Below, piece after piece: positions 32,748-46,110 of a DNA stretch of 64,000 nucleotides. Both the position numbers and the translations under genes were made by a program. Every line of letters starts with the position of its first letter. Within the stretch, counting starts at the first letter, position 1. The notes under the pieces are model-generated. The model worked only from the letters and a program-made list of their open reading frames with translations. It did not search any database and was not told where the DNA came from. Location: NCBI GenBank assembly GCA_003550325.1, contig QKWP01001692.1, positions 1-64,000 of the forward strand. Reading direction: 5' to 3'. The DNA comes from Gigaspora rosea. Lineage: Eukaryota; Glomeromycota; Glomeromycetes; Diversisporales; Gigasporaceae.

Positions 32748-33177
32748 AGGGCCGATGATTTTCTGCATTTCACGGAATGCCGCAAAAATCACGGAATTAG
32801 GTTGTAAACACGGAATGTATTAAGAATAGCACGGAATTGTCGCAGAAAGTATGGATTTATAAATTATTTGGGTTTTTTTTATAGGTACAAGGTTCTAAAA
32901 ATATAACTTCCGAAAAGTTCCGATGTAGAAAATAAATAAACCTGAAATACGAGCGTGGTCGGGCGAAACTTTTTGCTTAATATCTTAAATAAGCCGAAGA
33001 CTAAACGACAAATTGATTGCAGAATATTCAGGATTTCTATATAGCCAACACAGAATTTATAAATGTCAACGCAGAATTCACGCAGAAATTATGAATTTTA
33101 ATGCACGGAAATTTTGCAGAATTTGAATTTGTCACGGACGGAATTAACAATTTATCACCGCAGAAAATCATCGGCCT
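32748..33177. mobile_element. hAT-like MITE with CAGGGCCGATGATTTTCTGC ends
   Basis: Inverted ends CAGGGCCGATGATTTTCTGC on the left and, inverted, AGGCCGATGATTTTCTGC on the right enclose repeated CACGGAAT / GCAGAATT words. No clear target duplication was found. Related fragments occur at 35434-35730 (inverted) and 51725-51745. At 33178-33326 it abuts the end of another family (GCGTTATTTCGCG..TACGGTA). Confidence 0.65.
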
Positions 33178-35433
33178 TTGTCCCGGCGCGTTTCAAAATA
33201 ACGCGTCCCCTATATCAAGATGATCACAAAATTCTCAAATCGGCTGTAAATTATATTGTTTCAAAATAACGCCACTGGCGCGTACTCTAAATAACGCGCC
33301 TGGGTGCGTTATTTCGCGAAAATACGGTAACGGGATGTAATAATTAGTAAATAAATATTTGTTATTTATAGCCTATTTTTTGTACAATATATAAAACCTT
33401 AACCATAAAGCTATATAAAATTTTATTATTATTGATAGTAAAGTATTATATAATGGTTAATATTATCCCTATTATAGTTTGGTAAAATAGTTTTTATAAA
33501 CCAGAAAATATTTGAATTGTGATAAATTTTTTTAGATTTTGATATTTTTTAAAAAATAATCAAAATTAACAGTTTGAATTTATACAATAATATAAAGTAT
33601 TTTTGAGAAATAATAATATTCGTAAGTATTATTTAAAAACTCAAGCCTCCTAAAATAGTATGACTTCGAAGTAACACCGATATCCAGTACATATATGCTG
33701 TCGGCAGAAGCTGTTGGGATTTGGGTTTAGAATTTACGATTGGAATTTGAGATGAATTTTATTAGTAATAGAAATATCTTGAACCGTTGGGTATTTTTAC
33801 TAAATACTCCGTGAATCTTGATATAGTGATCAGGTATTTTATTTGAATTGGGGATTTTACTATGAGATTTAGGAGGGATTTTTAAAGTTTGTAATTTGGT
33901 GGCATGTATATGCACGTACGTACGTTGTATGAAATGTTTTTTGGCAACTTGATTAAATTGGTATGAATAATTTCATATCATTAGGATAAATATACACGAT
34001 CACGCTCATTATCATGCAAATGTTTACGAAAAGGCTTTAGTTTAAAATATAAATATAATTAAAATTCATCTCATTCAATTATACAGTTATAAGCTAAGAA
34101 ATTATATTAAATTAAAAAGCAGCGAACTTAAAATATATGGAGTAACACGAAAGACCAATAAAAACAAATTTATGTTAGTATTTGGCGAATTTAATTCTAA
34201 AAAACGACTTTGAATATGGAATATGTATACAATATAATCGTTAATAATGCTTTAGAAGCATGGTGTCAAACATGTGATCCTTCATGAATAATACAAATGT
34301 GGGCAAGTGGGAATAGGGGATATTGGTGATTGCACCAAAGGATTTCAACTTAAAGCTGTAAAGTATGAAATGAGATTGATTGGAATCCCTTTGATAGATT
34401 AGAAAACATTTAAAAGATTAGTGGTGAAATGTTTTCAACTTAACTTATTTGATGATGAATGTACAATCACATTTACTATCACATTTACAACCATCATGTA
34501 TATCTGAAATACTTTAAAATTTTCATAATTTATATTAAGTTTCATTTCATAAGATTATAATAAGTTAGAAAATTAGATTAGAACTTAAAATAATTAAAGG
34601 ATATATGTTAATTAGTACACGTATTTGTCAAGCTTGGGTTTATAAGGAACCATAAGTATGGAAGGTATGAAAGGTATGGAAGATGTGCACATTGATCGAT
34701 ACAACATTTAGAAGCTTGGTGTCCAAAAGAATAATTCAGGGTGGACAAATGGAAATAAGGGGATATTGATGATTGTATCAACTTGAAACTATCAAACATG
34801 AAGGAATTATTGCATATTGTTCGAAAATTTTAGAATAAAAATAAATTATACAGCGTATACGTTTATGTAAAGTAGGGATGATAAAAAAAAAACTTTTAAA
34901 CGGTTTTTTAAAACATTTTTTTTTAAACGTCGACTAAAAATTTTGCTGAAGCTGATTGGTTAATTTTAATCATCAGCCGAGGAAATATGTAATTTCGAAT
35001 TTATTGTAGATTACATAAGAAATACTTTAACTTTTTTATCAAAGCTACTGCAATTTTAAATACAGCATTTCATTTTATAGAGTCCAAGCTTACCACTATT
35101 GCACTATGTAAACTTTGTTAAATATGTTTTTACGAATGAATTGAAGGAATACAATGCATCAATAATTTATCCTTCTCATGTTAATTATCTTATTATCGTC
35201 ATCATCGAACCAACCATCATCTTTAATTTCTTCTGTTTCTTAAGTTTTGGTTTCTTCGCAATAATTGTATTATTGACGAGGTGTTTTCAGGTTCTGCAAT
35301 TTGTAAAATTTATCCGGATTTCTTTTAAAAGGGGTCTTCCACGAACATGTGACTTTGCTTTGTTTGAAATCTTTTTATAAGTACATAATCACAATAAATA
35401 TTATACTATCATAAATTACGCAATAGGATCATA

Positions 35434-35735
35434 ACAGGGCCGAGGATTTTCTGCGGTGATAAATTGTTAATTCCGTCCGTGACAAATTCAAATTCTGCAA
35501 AATTTCCGTGCATTAAAATTCATAATTTCTGCGTGAATTCTGCGTTGACATTTATAAATAGAAATCTTGAATATTATGCAAACAATTTGTCGTTTGGTCT
35601 TCGGCTTATTTAAGATATTAAGCAAAAATTTTCGTCCGAACACGCTCGTATTTCAGGTTTATTGATTTCTACATCGGAACTTTTCGGAAGTTATATTTTT
35701 AGAACCTTGTACCTATAAAAAAAACCAAATAATTT
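35434..35735. mobile_element. Fragment of the 32748-33177 family, inverted
   Basis: It begins CAGGGCCGAGGATTTTCTGC and matches the inverse of about 32860-33177 with high identity, for example CGAAGACCAAACGACAAAT in its complement. The other end is missing. 33327-35433 is AT-rich with no gene recognised; a 93-codon frame at 35099-35380 has no features I can assign. Confidence 0.65.
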
Positions 35736-35867
35736 AATTAAATTTTCTATTTTATATAAAAAATATTTAAGAATTTTATATGTTGTTACACTTTGAAAAG
35801 TTAGTTTTAAATTTTTTTTTTTATTATAGGGTAACCTTGCTAAAACTCATGTAGTATTAGAAGTATA

Positions 35868-36203
35868 CAGTATAAACGCGAAATAACGCTCGGGCGCTAT
35901 TTTGAAAATCCGAAGCGCCCATGATGTCCCGAATTAATTAGTATCTCAATGTAGCCTTATATAAAGTAAATAAACAAATGGTGCTCTGGAACTATGTTTG
36001 GTACTGAGTAAACCTATTTTTGAGCTCTAACAAAAGTTGTTCTTAACATTAAGACAATTCTTATTAGAGCTCAAAAAAGTTAGTATCAACCCAGCTCCAG
36101 GGCATTTTGTCAAATCTTATTAGTGCACATGGGAGTACTCGAAATAATGTGCAGGGCGGCAATTAATTAACGCGGAGATGGGCGTTATTTCGCGTATATA
36201 CGG
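35868..36203. mobile_element. Tc1/mariner-type MITE, 336 bp
   Basis: Ends CAGTATAAACGCGAAATAAC and, inverted, CCGTATATACGCGAAATAAC, flanked by TA. CGCTCGGGCGC-type words lie inside. The left end and about 110 bp upstream recur at 51905-52035, where the LTR element has inserted. Confidence 0.75.
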
Positions 36204-36559
36204 TAATACTTGAAAAATGGATTATTTAATTGAGTATAAAAAACTGCTTTTTGATTCTATACAAATATATTGTTTAAATACATATCTGCTATTTGCTTTA
36301 TATACTAATTTTTATTATTTTGAATCATTGGATAAAGTTATGCAATAATTAATTGCCGCAAATTATTTTGGTTGATACACATTCAAGGGGTGCCAGCTTG
36401 GCAATATAAGATATCATTCTTTAATTTTTATTTACATCACTTTAGCAGTATATGAAATGTAATCCTTTAACTTTTCTGTTTGCATCCTATACATGCGTCT
36501 TCTGTAAACAAAATAGTATCGCGATTCTTCAATATCAATAGCATTGTTAATCGGAAATC

Positions 36560-36676
36560 ATGATATTTTTAGTCACAGATAAAAATATTGAGCGAGCTCT
36601 AAAACCCAATGGCCCGTTTGTTCCTAGTGTAGCCGAAGTTATAGATTACTTTAAGAAATTAAAAAACGAAAATTGA
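36560..36676 (+). CDS. Short ORF, unknown, 38 codons
   Basis: MIFLVTDKNIERALKPNGPF followed by VPSVAEVIDYFKKLKNEN. The composition is protein-like for so AT-rich a region, with a Pro-Asn-Gly turn and an amphipathic end. Probably an exon or gene fragment; no family recognised. Confidence 0.3.
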   Translation: MIFLVTDKNIERALKPNGPFVPSVAEVIDYFKKLKNEN

Positions 36677-38923
36677 CTTGATAAGCACTTAGAACGGGTA
36701 AGAATACAGTAAATTCAAAACAAAGGTGTAAGAAATTGAAATATGATTTTTGTTTAAAAATGTGTTTTTTTCTTTTGCGAACACAAATAATGTAACAAAT
36801 AATTTGATTAAAAAAAAGAGTTTATGAAATGATTGTGTACAATATATTATTTTGCAAAGATTAATGATATTACAATTTACACCGAACTAGTTTCTACTGT
36901 ATATGTCGTGAATCAGATTAGAATTTGCATCAGTTAAAATTTAAATGCAGTATGTTAAAGTTCCAATCCGGAATATTCCGTCATCCATTTATCAATATTG
37001 TTATATCCGGATACCTATCTTATTATATAAGATATTCAACTAAATTATCTGATGTATTAGAGATTAAAAAGTTCTAAGATAATCAACACTATAAATAAGA
37101 GAATCCTCTTTTCACCCGGATAAAAATAGAATTTCTCTAACTTATATTGTTGATTACCTTAGAACTCGTAATTGTCAAATGAATTTATATTGTTGGTTAC
37201 TTTAAATTTTTAATTGTCAAGTGAATCCGAATAATTATTAAATTACTCGGTTAGATATCCATCTATTATCAAATATCGGAAATCTAATTGATAAATGATT
37301 TATGGATAGGAATACTACAGTAATTTATTAAAATGTCTGTGTTAGGTTTTAACAGAATGATATGATTTTATTTTTAATTTAACGTATAGCATATATAGAA
37401 CTTATATTTTTATTGTACTTAGTATATCTGATAAGCATATTATAACTCAAATCTGAATAACTTTTAAAAATTTTAGATATATACAGAATAAATAATACAT
37501 ATAAGATTTTTTCTTGGCATAAATCAAATCTATGTATTATGAATGTGTTATCTCATATGACCCTTAAAAAAACATTTTTATCGGTTTCATTTATCGATTT
37601 TTCACAACTTTCAACATCTTAAAAGGCTTATCATCTATTAATTATTAATGCAATTATTGGAATCATATCTGGAATTATAAGGTTTGTAATCAGAGTTATC
37701 ATTTGGATTGAACATTGTAAGTCTAATGACTTGGATTGAACATTGGACGTCAAAATCCAATTGAAAAATGCCCAAAAATCACGATTGGATGTTGGATTGG
37801 ACGTTGGATTGGACGTCCAATCCAAACGTCTAATTTTGTCTAATGTATAACACTATTATAATATTTTCAACTAGCTGCCCATAAAAAAATGTAACCATGT
37901 CATAATTAAATTCAGGAGCACGATAATGATAAAGAGCTGTCTAGTATCTGTGACAATAAAAAACTATAGCTAACGCGATAGATAATCATGTGATAAGATA
38001 TCAAAGCTCACAATATTGAGCATTGTTTGCTTGAAAGAGTTAGAGACAGTAATTACCTAATATTATAAGAATGATCAGTTTGGTTAAAAAAGTTGACTTT
38101 ATAATTAGATAACTAATTATTAGAATTCATCGATGTCAATATAAAGGCAAAGTAATTCTCAACATTCTAATACAGAGATGAAATTCTAGAGGTATACCAT
38201 AAAATAAAAGCAATTCCAGCAATTAAAGTTTTAGAAATATGTCCTTATTTCAGTTATTGCTAAGTACTTAGTAAAATTTATCGTTATAAGTGCATTTATA
38301 ACTTAGCTACCATCGTTATCGATAATGATTTAGAGCTTTAATATTGACATAAGCTACGTTTTTGTTTTTTATCAACCTTTTTATTCGTATGATTTAAAAG
38401 ATGTGGCAATTTGTTTTTTAATCTAGGACGAAATGAATAAAAAGTTGTACATAATCAGCTATATATCGAACCAACCGGCAGTCACCCCTACAAATTTTAT
38501 TCGATGGAAAACATCATTATTAATGCTGTACGATCTACTACTATTATTACTATATTTAGTACATTTGTGGTGGATTTAACAAAGTAGTATTGCATCATTT
38601 TTTTTCTAAATATAAATCTAATCGTAAGTACACCATTGAGAGTTATATTTGGAGTGAAATAATTAGGTTATGTTGCGGTGTGGTTACGAAATGTTACATA
38701 ATGGCGCAACTTTAAAGATACACAATCGGTTCTAAGAACGCCCACAATTTCCAAATTTAACAGTCGAAGTAATTAAATAGAATATAATAATTTGGTATCT
38801 GGATACCCGAGACTAAAAAAATATAAATACTGTATGGATTTGGTTAGTTTCCAGTCTTAAGTTCAATATACCAAGGATCAAAAAATATATATTTGAATTA
38901 TAAAAAGCTTATAACCATAAAAA
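36677..38923. other. AT-rich intergenic region
   Basis: No gene recognised. At 37684-37832 the words TTGGATTGAACATT and TTGGATTGGACGT are repeated five or six times with an inverted copy (ACGTCCAATCCAA). This resembles the word-repeat ends of the TIR elements elsewhere in the window. Confidence 0.5.
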
Positions 38924-39952
38924 ATGAATAAAGAATATCAATCCAGCTTCTTGGTTGATACCAAACCAGCTCATCGTGTTTGCGCTTTCATAAACTCTGG
39001 AAACGATCACATGATTCAAAATCAAGTGATTGACAATCAACAACTTATTAAGCTTCCATTTCCACCAAAAATCAATTCTCGAGATTTGGTTATTTTACAC
39101 CCCGATGGTCGAGTTCCTAAACCTCCTAATGCTTTCATTATTTATCGAAAATTATTTGTTGAAACAGCTCGTACTAGTGGTTACAACTTGCCAATGAATA
39201 TTATTTCTTCAATGGCATCACAATCATGGGAACAAGAATCGAATGAGGTAAAAAATTAATATAAGAGAATTGCAAAAGAAGCTTTTAATTATCGGAATGA
39301 ATTATTCCCTAAAATAAAAGTTGAAAAGAAGAGAAACCAATGGAAGACAGTTTCGTTTGATAAACCTTCTATTCGTAAAGTTAGAACGTCTAAACCTATG
39401 AAATCTATTAATAAATCCATTAAAAATAAGCAATTAGAATCTCCTACAGTAGAGTCTGAACTTAATTTGTTACCTGAAATAACTGATGCCAATAATTTAA
39501 GTAGCGAGAATTCACAGATCTTAAATCTTGATTTGTTTGCAGATTGGGCAAATTTCTTTGATAATCAAAATGTCTATCCAAGTCCCGATTTATCAACAAT
39601 TTATAGTGACTACTCTCCAATTATGATTGAAGAATTTGAATTCGATTTAGGAACTTCTGAACAATGCTTTGATTTACCAATTCAACAAGACCAACAAGTT
39701 AATGAAGATATAATAAATAACTTTTTATTAATCGATGAAGATCAATCTTCTATTAATGAAAGTCAATATGGACTTGGAATTTTTGATTTCTCTTAATGAA
39801 ACTGTAGAAACCATTCAAATTTTGGATACACAACCAATGTTTAACACAGTTGATGAGACAATTTATGATCAATTATTAAGTACAACAATAAATCAAAATG
39901 ATTTAAATAATGCATTAATTTCTTATGAGATGGATTTTGATTATTCATTTTA
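38924..39952 (+). pseudogene. MATA-HMG-type HMG-box gene, two lesions
   Basis: MNKEYQSSFLVDTKPAH starts a frame with an HMG box: HPDGRVPKPPNAFIIYRKLF, ISSMASQSWEQESNEVKN, then an in-frame TAA at 39257. Directly after it the same frame goes on YKRIAKEAFNYRNELFPK, completing the box, then a basic linker and an acidic tail to 39796. A second shift in the T run near 39788 moves the tail to another frame, ending DFDYSF at 39952. HMG-box proteins of this class bind DNA and are greatly multiplied in Rhizophagus. With the stop inside the box the product would lack helix 3. A sequencing error cannot be excluded. Confidence 0.8.
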
Positions 39953-40297
39953 AAAAATCATTGTAAGATTAATATTTATAAATTAACACTTAAGCTCTAT
40001 AAAACATTATTTCATTAAATTCATGCAACTAAAATATTATGTTATTGTAAAAAGTTATTTAAACCCTTATCTGTTATGCTAAATTTTATGCAACAATTCT
40101 AAAGAAATTATTACAAGAAAATTATGAAAATAAAAGATATAAAAAAAACTCTTAAATGTATATATAGACTTTTTAGCATAGAAATTTCAAATATTATTTG
40201 TATAATCCTCGATCACTATTATTTTAAAAACCAGTAATAACGTTGTATTAGATAAATTTCTCTAATGGGATTCATTTCTAATAGCAATATTTTAATA
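39953..40297. other. Short AT-rich spacer
   Basis: The 3' flank of the HMG-box gene (plus) faces the 3' flank of the kinase gene (minus), so the genes are convergent. The block with similarity to 28568-28640 starts near 40238. Confidence 0.6.
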
Positions 40298-41982
40298 CTA
40301 ATATTTAAAATTAATAAAATCAATATCGATATTATTATTTGAAATAACATCATTTGTAACACAACTAGTAAATTTACTGCTATAAATTGAATTATCATCA
40401 TTATCAATATCAAAGACTTTATATTCTATCACCATTTCATCATCTGATTTTAAAAATTCAGCCAAGAATTCAGGATTATTTTTCCATTTTAAAATAGTTT
40501 CATGAATTTCTAAAGCTGTTGGTCGTTTTTCTGGATCATCATTCCAGCACCTCTTTAAAAGTTCAGCATAACTTAGTGCCGTACCTCTAAGGATAGTCGG
40601 TCTTAATCCTTCACAAATTTCTATAGTCAGTCTTAAACTATCATATTCATATTCAGAAAATGCAACACGTCCTGAAGAAATTTCCCACATAATCATTCCA
40701 AAAGCATAAATATCTGATGCTTTGGTGAATTTGGTGAATACGCTTCCATGCAAAATTTCAGGAGCCATATATGGTAAAGCTCCATAAGCCCCTCTAGATT
40801 CTGAGTCTAATGTTTTATTAACGGCAGTAGCAAAACCTAAATCACCAATATAAGCATTATATAAATCATTTTGAAATATATTTCCGCTATGTAAATCACG
40901 ATGAATAAGACTATGCGAATGAATTAAATTAAGATCCATTGCAATATATGATAATAGTTCTAACTTTTTTTCCCATTTCATTTGGGCAACTTTATGAAGG
41001 TTTTGACGTAAAGATCCCATTTTAGCATATTGCATAACTAAAATATATTCTCCTGTGTCTACATTTTTTGATATTCCATAACATTGTAAAAATGTAGGAC
41101 TCTTAGTTCCAATATTTGTGTATGCGTTTAACTTTTAAATTTACAAATATTTAATAAATAGCTGAATTATATTCATTATGAAATTTAATGAAGCTACCAA
41201 ATATTTACCTCTTTTATAAGTTCTTTACAGCTATTTTTTGATCCATGAAATAATTTAAGTGCAACAATATCTGTTTGTGTATAAGACCCACCTGTGTGAT
41301 TTTTAACTTGGTATTCCCACGTAGCAGAATACACAGTTGCAAACCCGCCCTTCCCAATTTTCTCTACAAATTTTAATTTATTAAATGGAATAAATGTTAT
41401 TGAATTATTTTCGTTCAATAATTTTGTTATAAAATCATCAATATAATGATTTTTGTCTCTAATTGTTTTTTGATCTTTATTACTTCTTGCTTTTTGTAAC
41501 CATTCAATAGCTTTTTCATGGTTAGGTAATGTTCCGTTACCATTTCGATAGCGTAATCCAACTTCATATTGTCCATCAGGATTCCCGCTTTCAGCAGATA
41601 TTAAATACCACTCAAATGCTTTCTTTTCATCCTTATTTGTGCCTGTGCCATTTTCATAGCACATTCCAAGATTGTATTGTCCATTCGAATTGCCACCTTC
41701 AGCAGATTTCAAATACCACTCAAGTGCTTTTTTTTCATCCTTATCTATGCCTATGCCATTTTCGTAGCAGACTCCAAGATTAAATAATCCATTTGAATTG
41801 CCACCTTCAGCAGATTTCAAATACCACTCAAATGCCTCTTTTTCATCCTTATCTGTGCCTATGCCATTTTCGTAGCACCATCCGAGATTATTTTGTCCAT
41901 TCGAATTGCCACCTTCAGCAAATTTTAAATACAATACAAATTTAATCTTTTTATAATATCTGAATAAAATTATGCAGAACAT
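40298..41982 (-). CDS. Sel1-repeat/TKL-kinase fusion protein, right copy
   Basis: Two exons, 41982-41209 and 41131-40298, give about 535 residues. The intron 41132-41208 (77 nt) has donor GTAAAT and acceptor TTTAAAAG, in phase 0. Residues about 15-165 form four Sel1 repeats (LKSAEGGNSNGQ.NLG.CYENGIGTDKDEKKAF). A short linker precedes a kinase domain with GKGGFATVYSAT, VALKLF, LIKE, HRDLHSGNIF, DLGFAT, YMAPEIL, SDIYAFGMIMWE and RPTALEI, so all catalytic Lys/Asp positions are present (DLG for DFG). The tail is acidic and Asn-rich. The ATG used by the left copy is lost; the frame now begins upstream at MFCIILFRYY, giving a hydrophobic start that may not be real. Likely a cytoplasmic Ser/Thr kinase; substrate unknown. 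Confidence 0.88.
41132..41208 (-). other. Intron of the right Sel1-kinase gene
   Basis: GTAAATATTT at the 5' end, AAATTTAAAAG at the 3' end. Removing it joins KELIKE to LNAYTNIGTKSPTFLQCYGI, restoring the kinase alpha-C/beta-4 region. Confidence 0.75.
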
Positions 41983-41999
41983 CGGATTGATTTATTTTT

Positions 42000-42225
42000 A
42001 TAGTAGTCTTTGAAAATTTTAGAACGATAATTAAGGTTTAATATACGTACGTATACTGTCTTATTGAAAATTTTAGAACGATAATTAAAGTCTAATATAC
42101 GTACGTACGTACATATATCTGATATTGTCTTATATGTTACCGTCGCACTAGATTCTGTCATACTAGATTCTTACCGGTTACGCACGTCGTTTTACGTAAC
42201 CTCATACCAGATACCAGATACCTGA
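42000..42225. repeat. Duplicated 5' flank with 48 bp tandem repeat
   Basis: GAAAATTTTAGAACGATAAT plus AATATACGTACGTA occurs twice here (about 42010 and 42065) and once upstream of the left kinase copy (about 30737). TACTAGATTCTTAC follows in both places. Thus the segmental duplication extends at least 180 bp beyond the gene. Confidence 0.75.
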
Positions 42226-43059
42226 TATGGGGCCCTGTCAGAGCTGTGATAGCTCTCCCACGAAAATTTTACCCCGTGATTTTATCCAATGAAACTCTTT
42301 AGGTTTAGGGTGAGATTTAGGGTGAAGTCACGTTAGTGGTAAACTCATTGATTAATGTTTTTGTGGGAAATCTATAGCCAGGAGTCTATCACGTGATATG
42401 CGTATTCGGATTAACTTTTTGGCTTTATGCTAAGGTTTTGAGTTAGGGTTCGTGGATATAGCCTTAAAAGACACTATCTATATCAGTCACGATTTGTCAC
42501 ATCTAAAATTTTAAAAATGATCTTCACAAATTACACAAATTGACGAAATTGCATTCTTAAAAATTTTGCCTAAAACCTTAAACCCAATACATACTGTTTC
42601 TTAAGGCAGAAGTTTTTATGAATCAAATGTATAAATGTAAAAAATGAACTTCTCCTTATAAATTATCACTCCCTTGAATATGTGCAATTATTTTGATTCT
42701 TCTTAGGTTAACAACTTCTTGGCTCAAAAAGCAATCTTTTAGGTGCATCAGAGGGAGAGCTTTTACCAAAATGCATGTGTGAAGGGCTGGTATATTATAA
42801 ATGTAATGAAGAAAATCAAGGAAAACTGTTTTATAGTATGTAGATCACTTAATAATTTTATATTTTTGGTTTATTTTTTACTTGGTAAAAAATTTTTTAT
42901 GCTATTTAAGGTTCTAATACTTATTGTCTTATTTTAGTTTTATTTATCTGAATCAATATAAGTATAAAATGTTATTTTTTTTTTGTCTTCACTTCTAATC
43001 CCAACACACTTAACTCCACCAACAATTAAACCCGAATGTTTATGTAATGGGGCGCAGTC

Positions 43060-43312
43060 TAGAGTTGTGACCCGAAACCTGAAACCTTTCCGAAACCTTC
43101 AAATTAAAATGTTAATAACTAATGCACATTTACTATAAAGTAACCAAAACATTTCTGAAATGCAATCTAATTATCATGTACTTTATGTCTTAAAGTCTAA
43201 AATTAAAATTCTAACCCTTTCAGTATAGTATAGAGTTCAAAAAAGGTTTCGGGTTTTCAGAAAAGGTTTCGGGATTTTATATATAGTTTCGGGTTTCGTT
43301 GCCCAACTCTAG
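43060..43312. mobile_element. Mutator-like MITE, 253 bp
   Basis: Ends TAGAGTTGTGACCCGAAACC and, inverted, TAGAGTTGGGCAACGAAACC. Flanks GCGCAGTC and GCACAGTC match in 7 of 8. The word GAAACC(T/C)/GGTTTCGGG is repeated six times in the ends. The first bases match those of the 25215 element. Confidence 0.7.
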
Positions 43313-45545
43313 CACAGTCACCGAGGCTCCCACTTGTGGTCAGACTTCCTAAACCACTACCACTACTTTTGAACCCAACTATCGTATACACCTTTGTGCT
43401 ATTTTCAGAAACTGTTTTTGGTTGGTCCGCACAGTTAGCCTTGTTACCGACAAGTCCTTATAGGGTGCATATGTCCATTGGACGCTCTAGGTCCCTTTCT
43501 TCCGCAGTGTTTCAGTTCCACCTATATCCATATAGACCTATTGTTATGTCGCCACTTATCTGTTAGAATATAAAATGTTATTTATTTATAATTTATTTCA
43601 AAGATTATTAGTATTTATTTAGTGTTAGAGAGTTTTCAAGCAGTTACCTCAATATGTTTGCTAGCCATTCCTATCATGATTAATTTTACTCGATACATGG
43701 CACAAAATATAATTTTTATATTTTATCTGTCAAAGGAACTCTACAAAAAGATATATTTTCACATTTTTTTACTAAGAGATTTTTTATTGCAGTATTGTCA
43801 ACTAGACCACACTGGACATATTCCAATACTGTATTACTGGACTTTTGGACATAGTAATTTAATAGGTTCAATATGATCTGGTCTTGTAGTTTTTGGTCAC
43901 TGGACATAGTAAGTGATAACATGCTTATTGGTTATTAGCATTAATGAATTAGTTTAATAAATTAAAATTTTGATATTTATAAAAAAATTTTGGCAAGAAA
44001 TATAAATAAAGATCATATAATTTAATTTATTAAAAAAAATTTTTTTAAAAAATATTCAATTTATACAATTAATTTTCTCTAAGCACTAAACTCTATAGCT
44101 TTAATCTCTTATCAATAGTAGTTTAAGCTAATCTAATAGTTTTAAAAATTTAATTTTATATAGTTCTTAAATAATTTACTGCTAAAATTTTTCATTAATA
44201 GTTTTATCTAAATTTTAGTGCTATAGTAGTAAGTATTATTTTAATCTCTTTGATTATGATCTAATTCACTTGGTCAGTTAATAAATCTTTGTTAGTAATA
44301 ACTTTAAACAGTTTAGAATGTTAAATAGCTTTGGTAAGTTTATTGTTATATTTAAAAAAAGCTTTCAAAGCAAGATAATAGATATATATAAAATAAAACA
44401 AAGGACCAATTTAAGGGTAAAGTGTATACATGAGGATGAAATTATTTTGGGTTCTAAAACCCGAAATTAAAATTTGAAGACAAAATTGTTTTTGACCTAT
44501 TTTACTTGAAAGACAAAATTATTTGATACTTTTTTTTAATAGACGAAATTATAAGGAACATATCTATATAAATTTTATTTGCTCTTCCTTATAAAAAATT
44601 TTAATTTTCTCTAATAAAGACGAAATAGGCCTTTTCCAAAAACCAATTTCGGTGGCATCACTAGTAGAGTGTATGTTGATTATTTTCAATAATAGTAAAA
44701 TTGTTATATTATATAGCACAGCATATAAAAACTTACTACTATTGTTAAATTAAATACATTTTGATATATCAAAAAAATATATATTTATGGTATTTTTAAT
44801 GTCTGAATTTCTATTTCAAAACAAAGAATTTAATATTTTATATTTAATTTTTTAAAAAAATATATCAAGTTAGTGATAGTTGTAACAGAAAATTTTTTTA
44901 TAACAGACAAAACAAGTTAAAACCAGTTTTTGATAGTAAATAAAATATCTAAAACAATGTATAAAATTCATGTGCACATGTGCACAATTTTTTAAAATAG
45001 ATATGCACATGTGCATATAAAAAACAGTAGATAGTGCACAAATATGCACAATTTGTATATATAAACAATAATAGTACACAATTCTGTGCACAAACAATTT
45101 GTAAAATATCAATATAAATAGAACTGGTTCTATACTTAATTTATTAAATAATTTACTATATAGTGCACAAAATTTTCGTGATATGCACAAAAAAAATTTC
45201 CTTATATGCATATGTGCACAAAAATTTTTTTCAGATTTTATATACTGATCTAGAATATTCGATTACATATTAGTATTAGATATTTTGTAGTACTAATAAT
45301 TATAAAAATAAGTTTTATTATAATAATAATATTATTATATTCTACTCTTAAGAGTGTAATTTTTTTTAATATTGCAACTTATTTTACTTTAGACTTAAAA
45401 ATAAGAAAGCATATATGTAATTAAAGTGCTATTCATTATTTTGTAATTGTGTAGTTTTTTTAAAAAAAACTCCTGAACAAGCCATTTGAAAAGGGCCTGC
45501 TATTGAAATTTACTATAAAAAATGGACTAATTATATAGATGCTAA
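43313..45545. other. Intergenic with repeat words
   Basis: 43336-43566 is a GC-richer island with a 76-codon frame that I do not recognise. 43811-43915 repeats CTGGACATA. 44967-45223 repeats TGTGCACA/TATGCACA many times, the same word found at the ends of the 62116 element. No gene supported. Confidence 0.5.
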
Positions 45546-46110
45546 GTGGGCTTCCAGAAATTACGTGATTTTTTAGTGGGTGGGTGGGGTCCCGAAAATA
45601 TCAGGTTATAATTATAATTCTGGTTAAATTTTTATAATTCTGGCCAAAAGTATAAAATTATAAAGTTATTAATATCTATTGTTCTACTGAACCAATTTAG
45701 ATGATTTAACTACCAAAATGTTCGTCTCACTGAGACGATTCTAACAAGCTCAAAATCGTTAAAATCTAATCACAGAGTCCCAAGATCATTCAACTTTAGT
45801 GTAATTTTAATAGTGATTTTTTAGAATCACTAAGTAAATTTCTTTAATATTGAATAACTTTTGATCCACCAGCCCGTTTTGGATAATTTAACTACCAAAA
45901 TGTTCGTCTCAGTGAGACGATCCTAACAAGCTCTAAATCACTAAATTCCAATTACAGGATTCCAATATCGATAAAGATTTGTATTGTTAAACAAACAAAA
46001 AAATCTGATTAGAATTTGGCAATTTTGGGCTTGTTAGAATCGTCTCACTGAGACAAACATTTTGGCAGTTAAACCATTCAAATGGGCCAGTGGATCAAAA
46101 GTTATTCAAT

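Noticed and set aside
43336..43566. Secreted protein
   Set aside because: A 76-codon frame in a GC-richer island, but without a convincing signal peptide or recognised domain.
44400..44660. Another TIR element with (G)ACAAAATTAT words
   Set aside because: Words recur, but I could not establish inverted ends or a target duplication.
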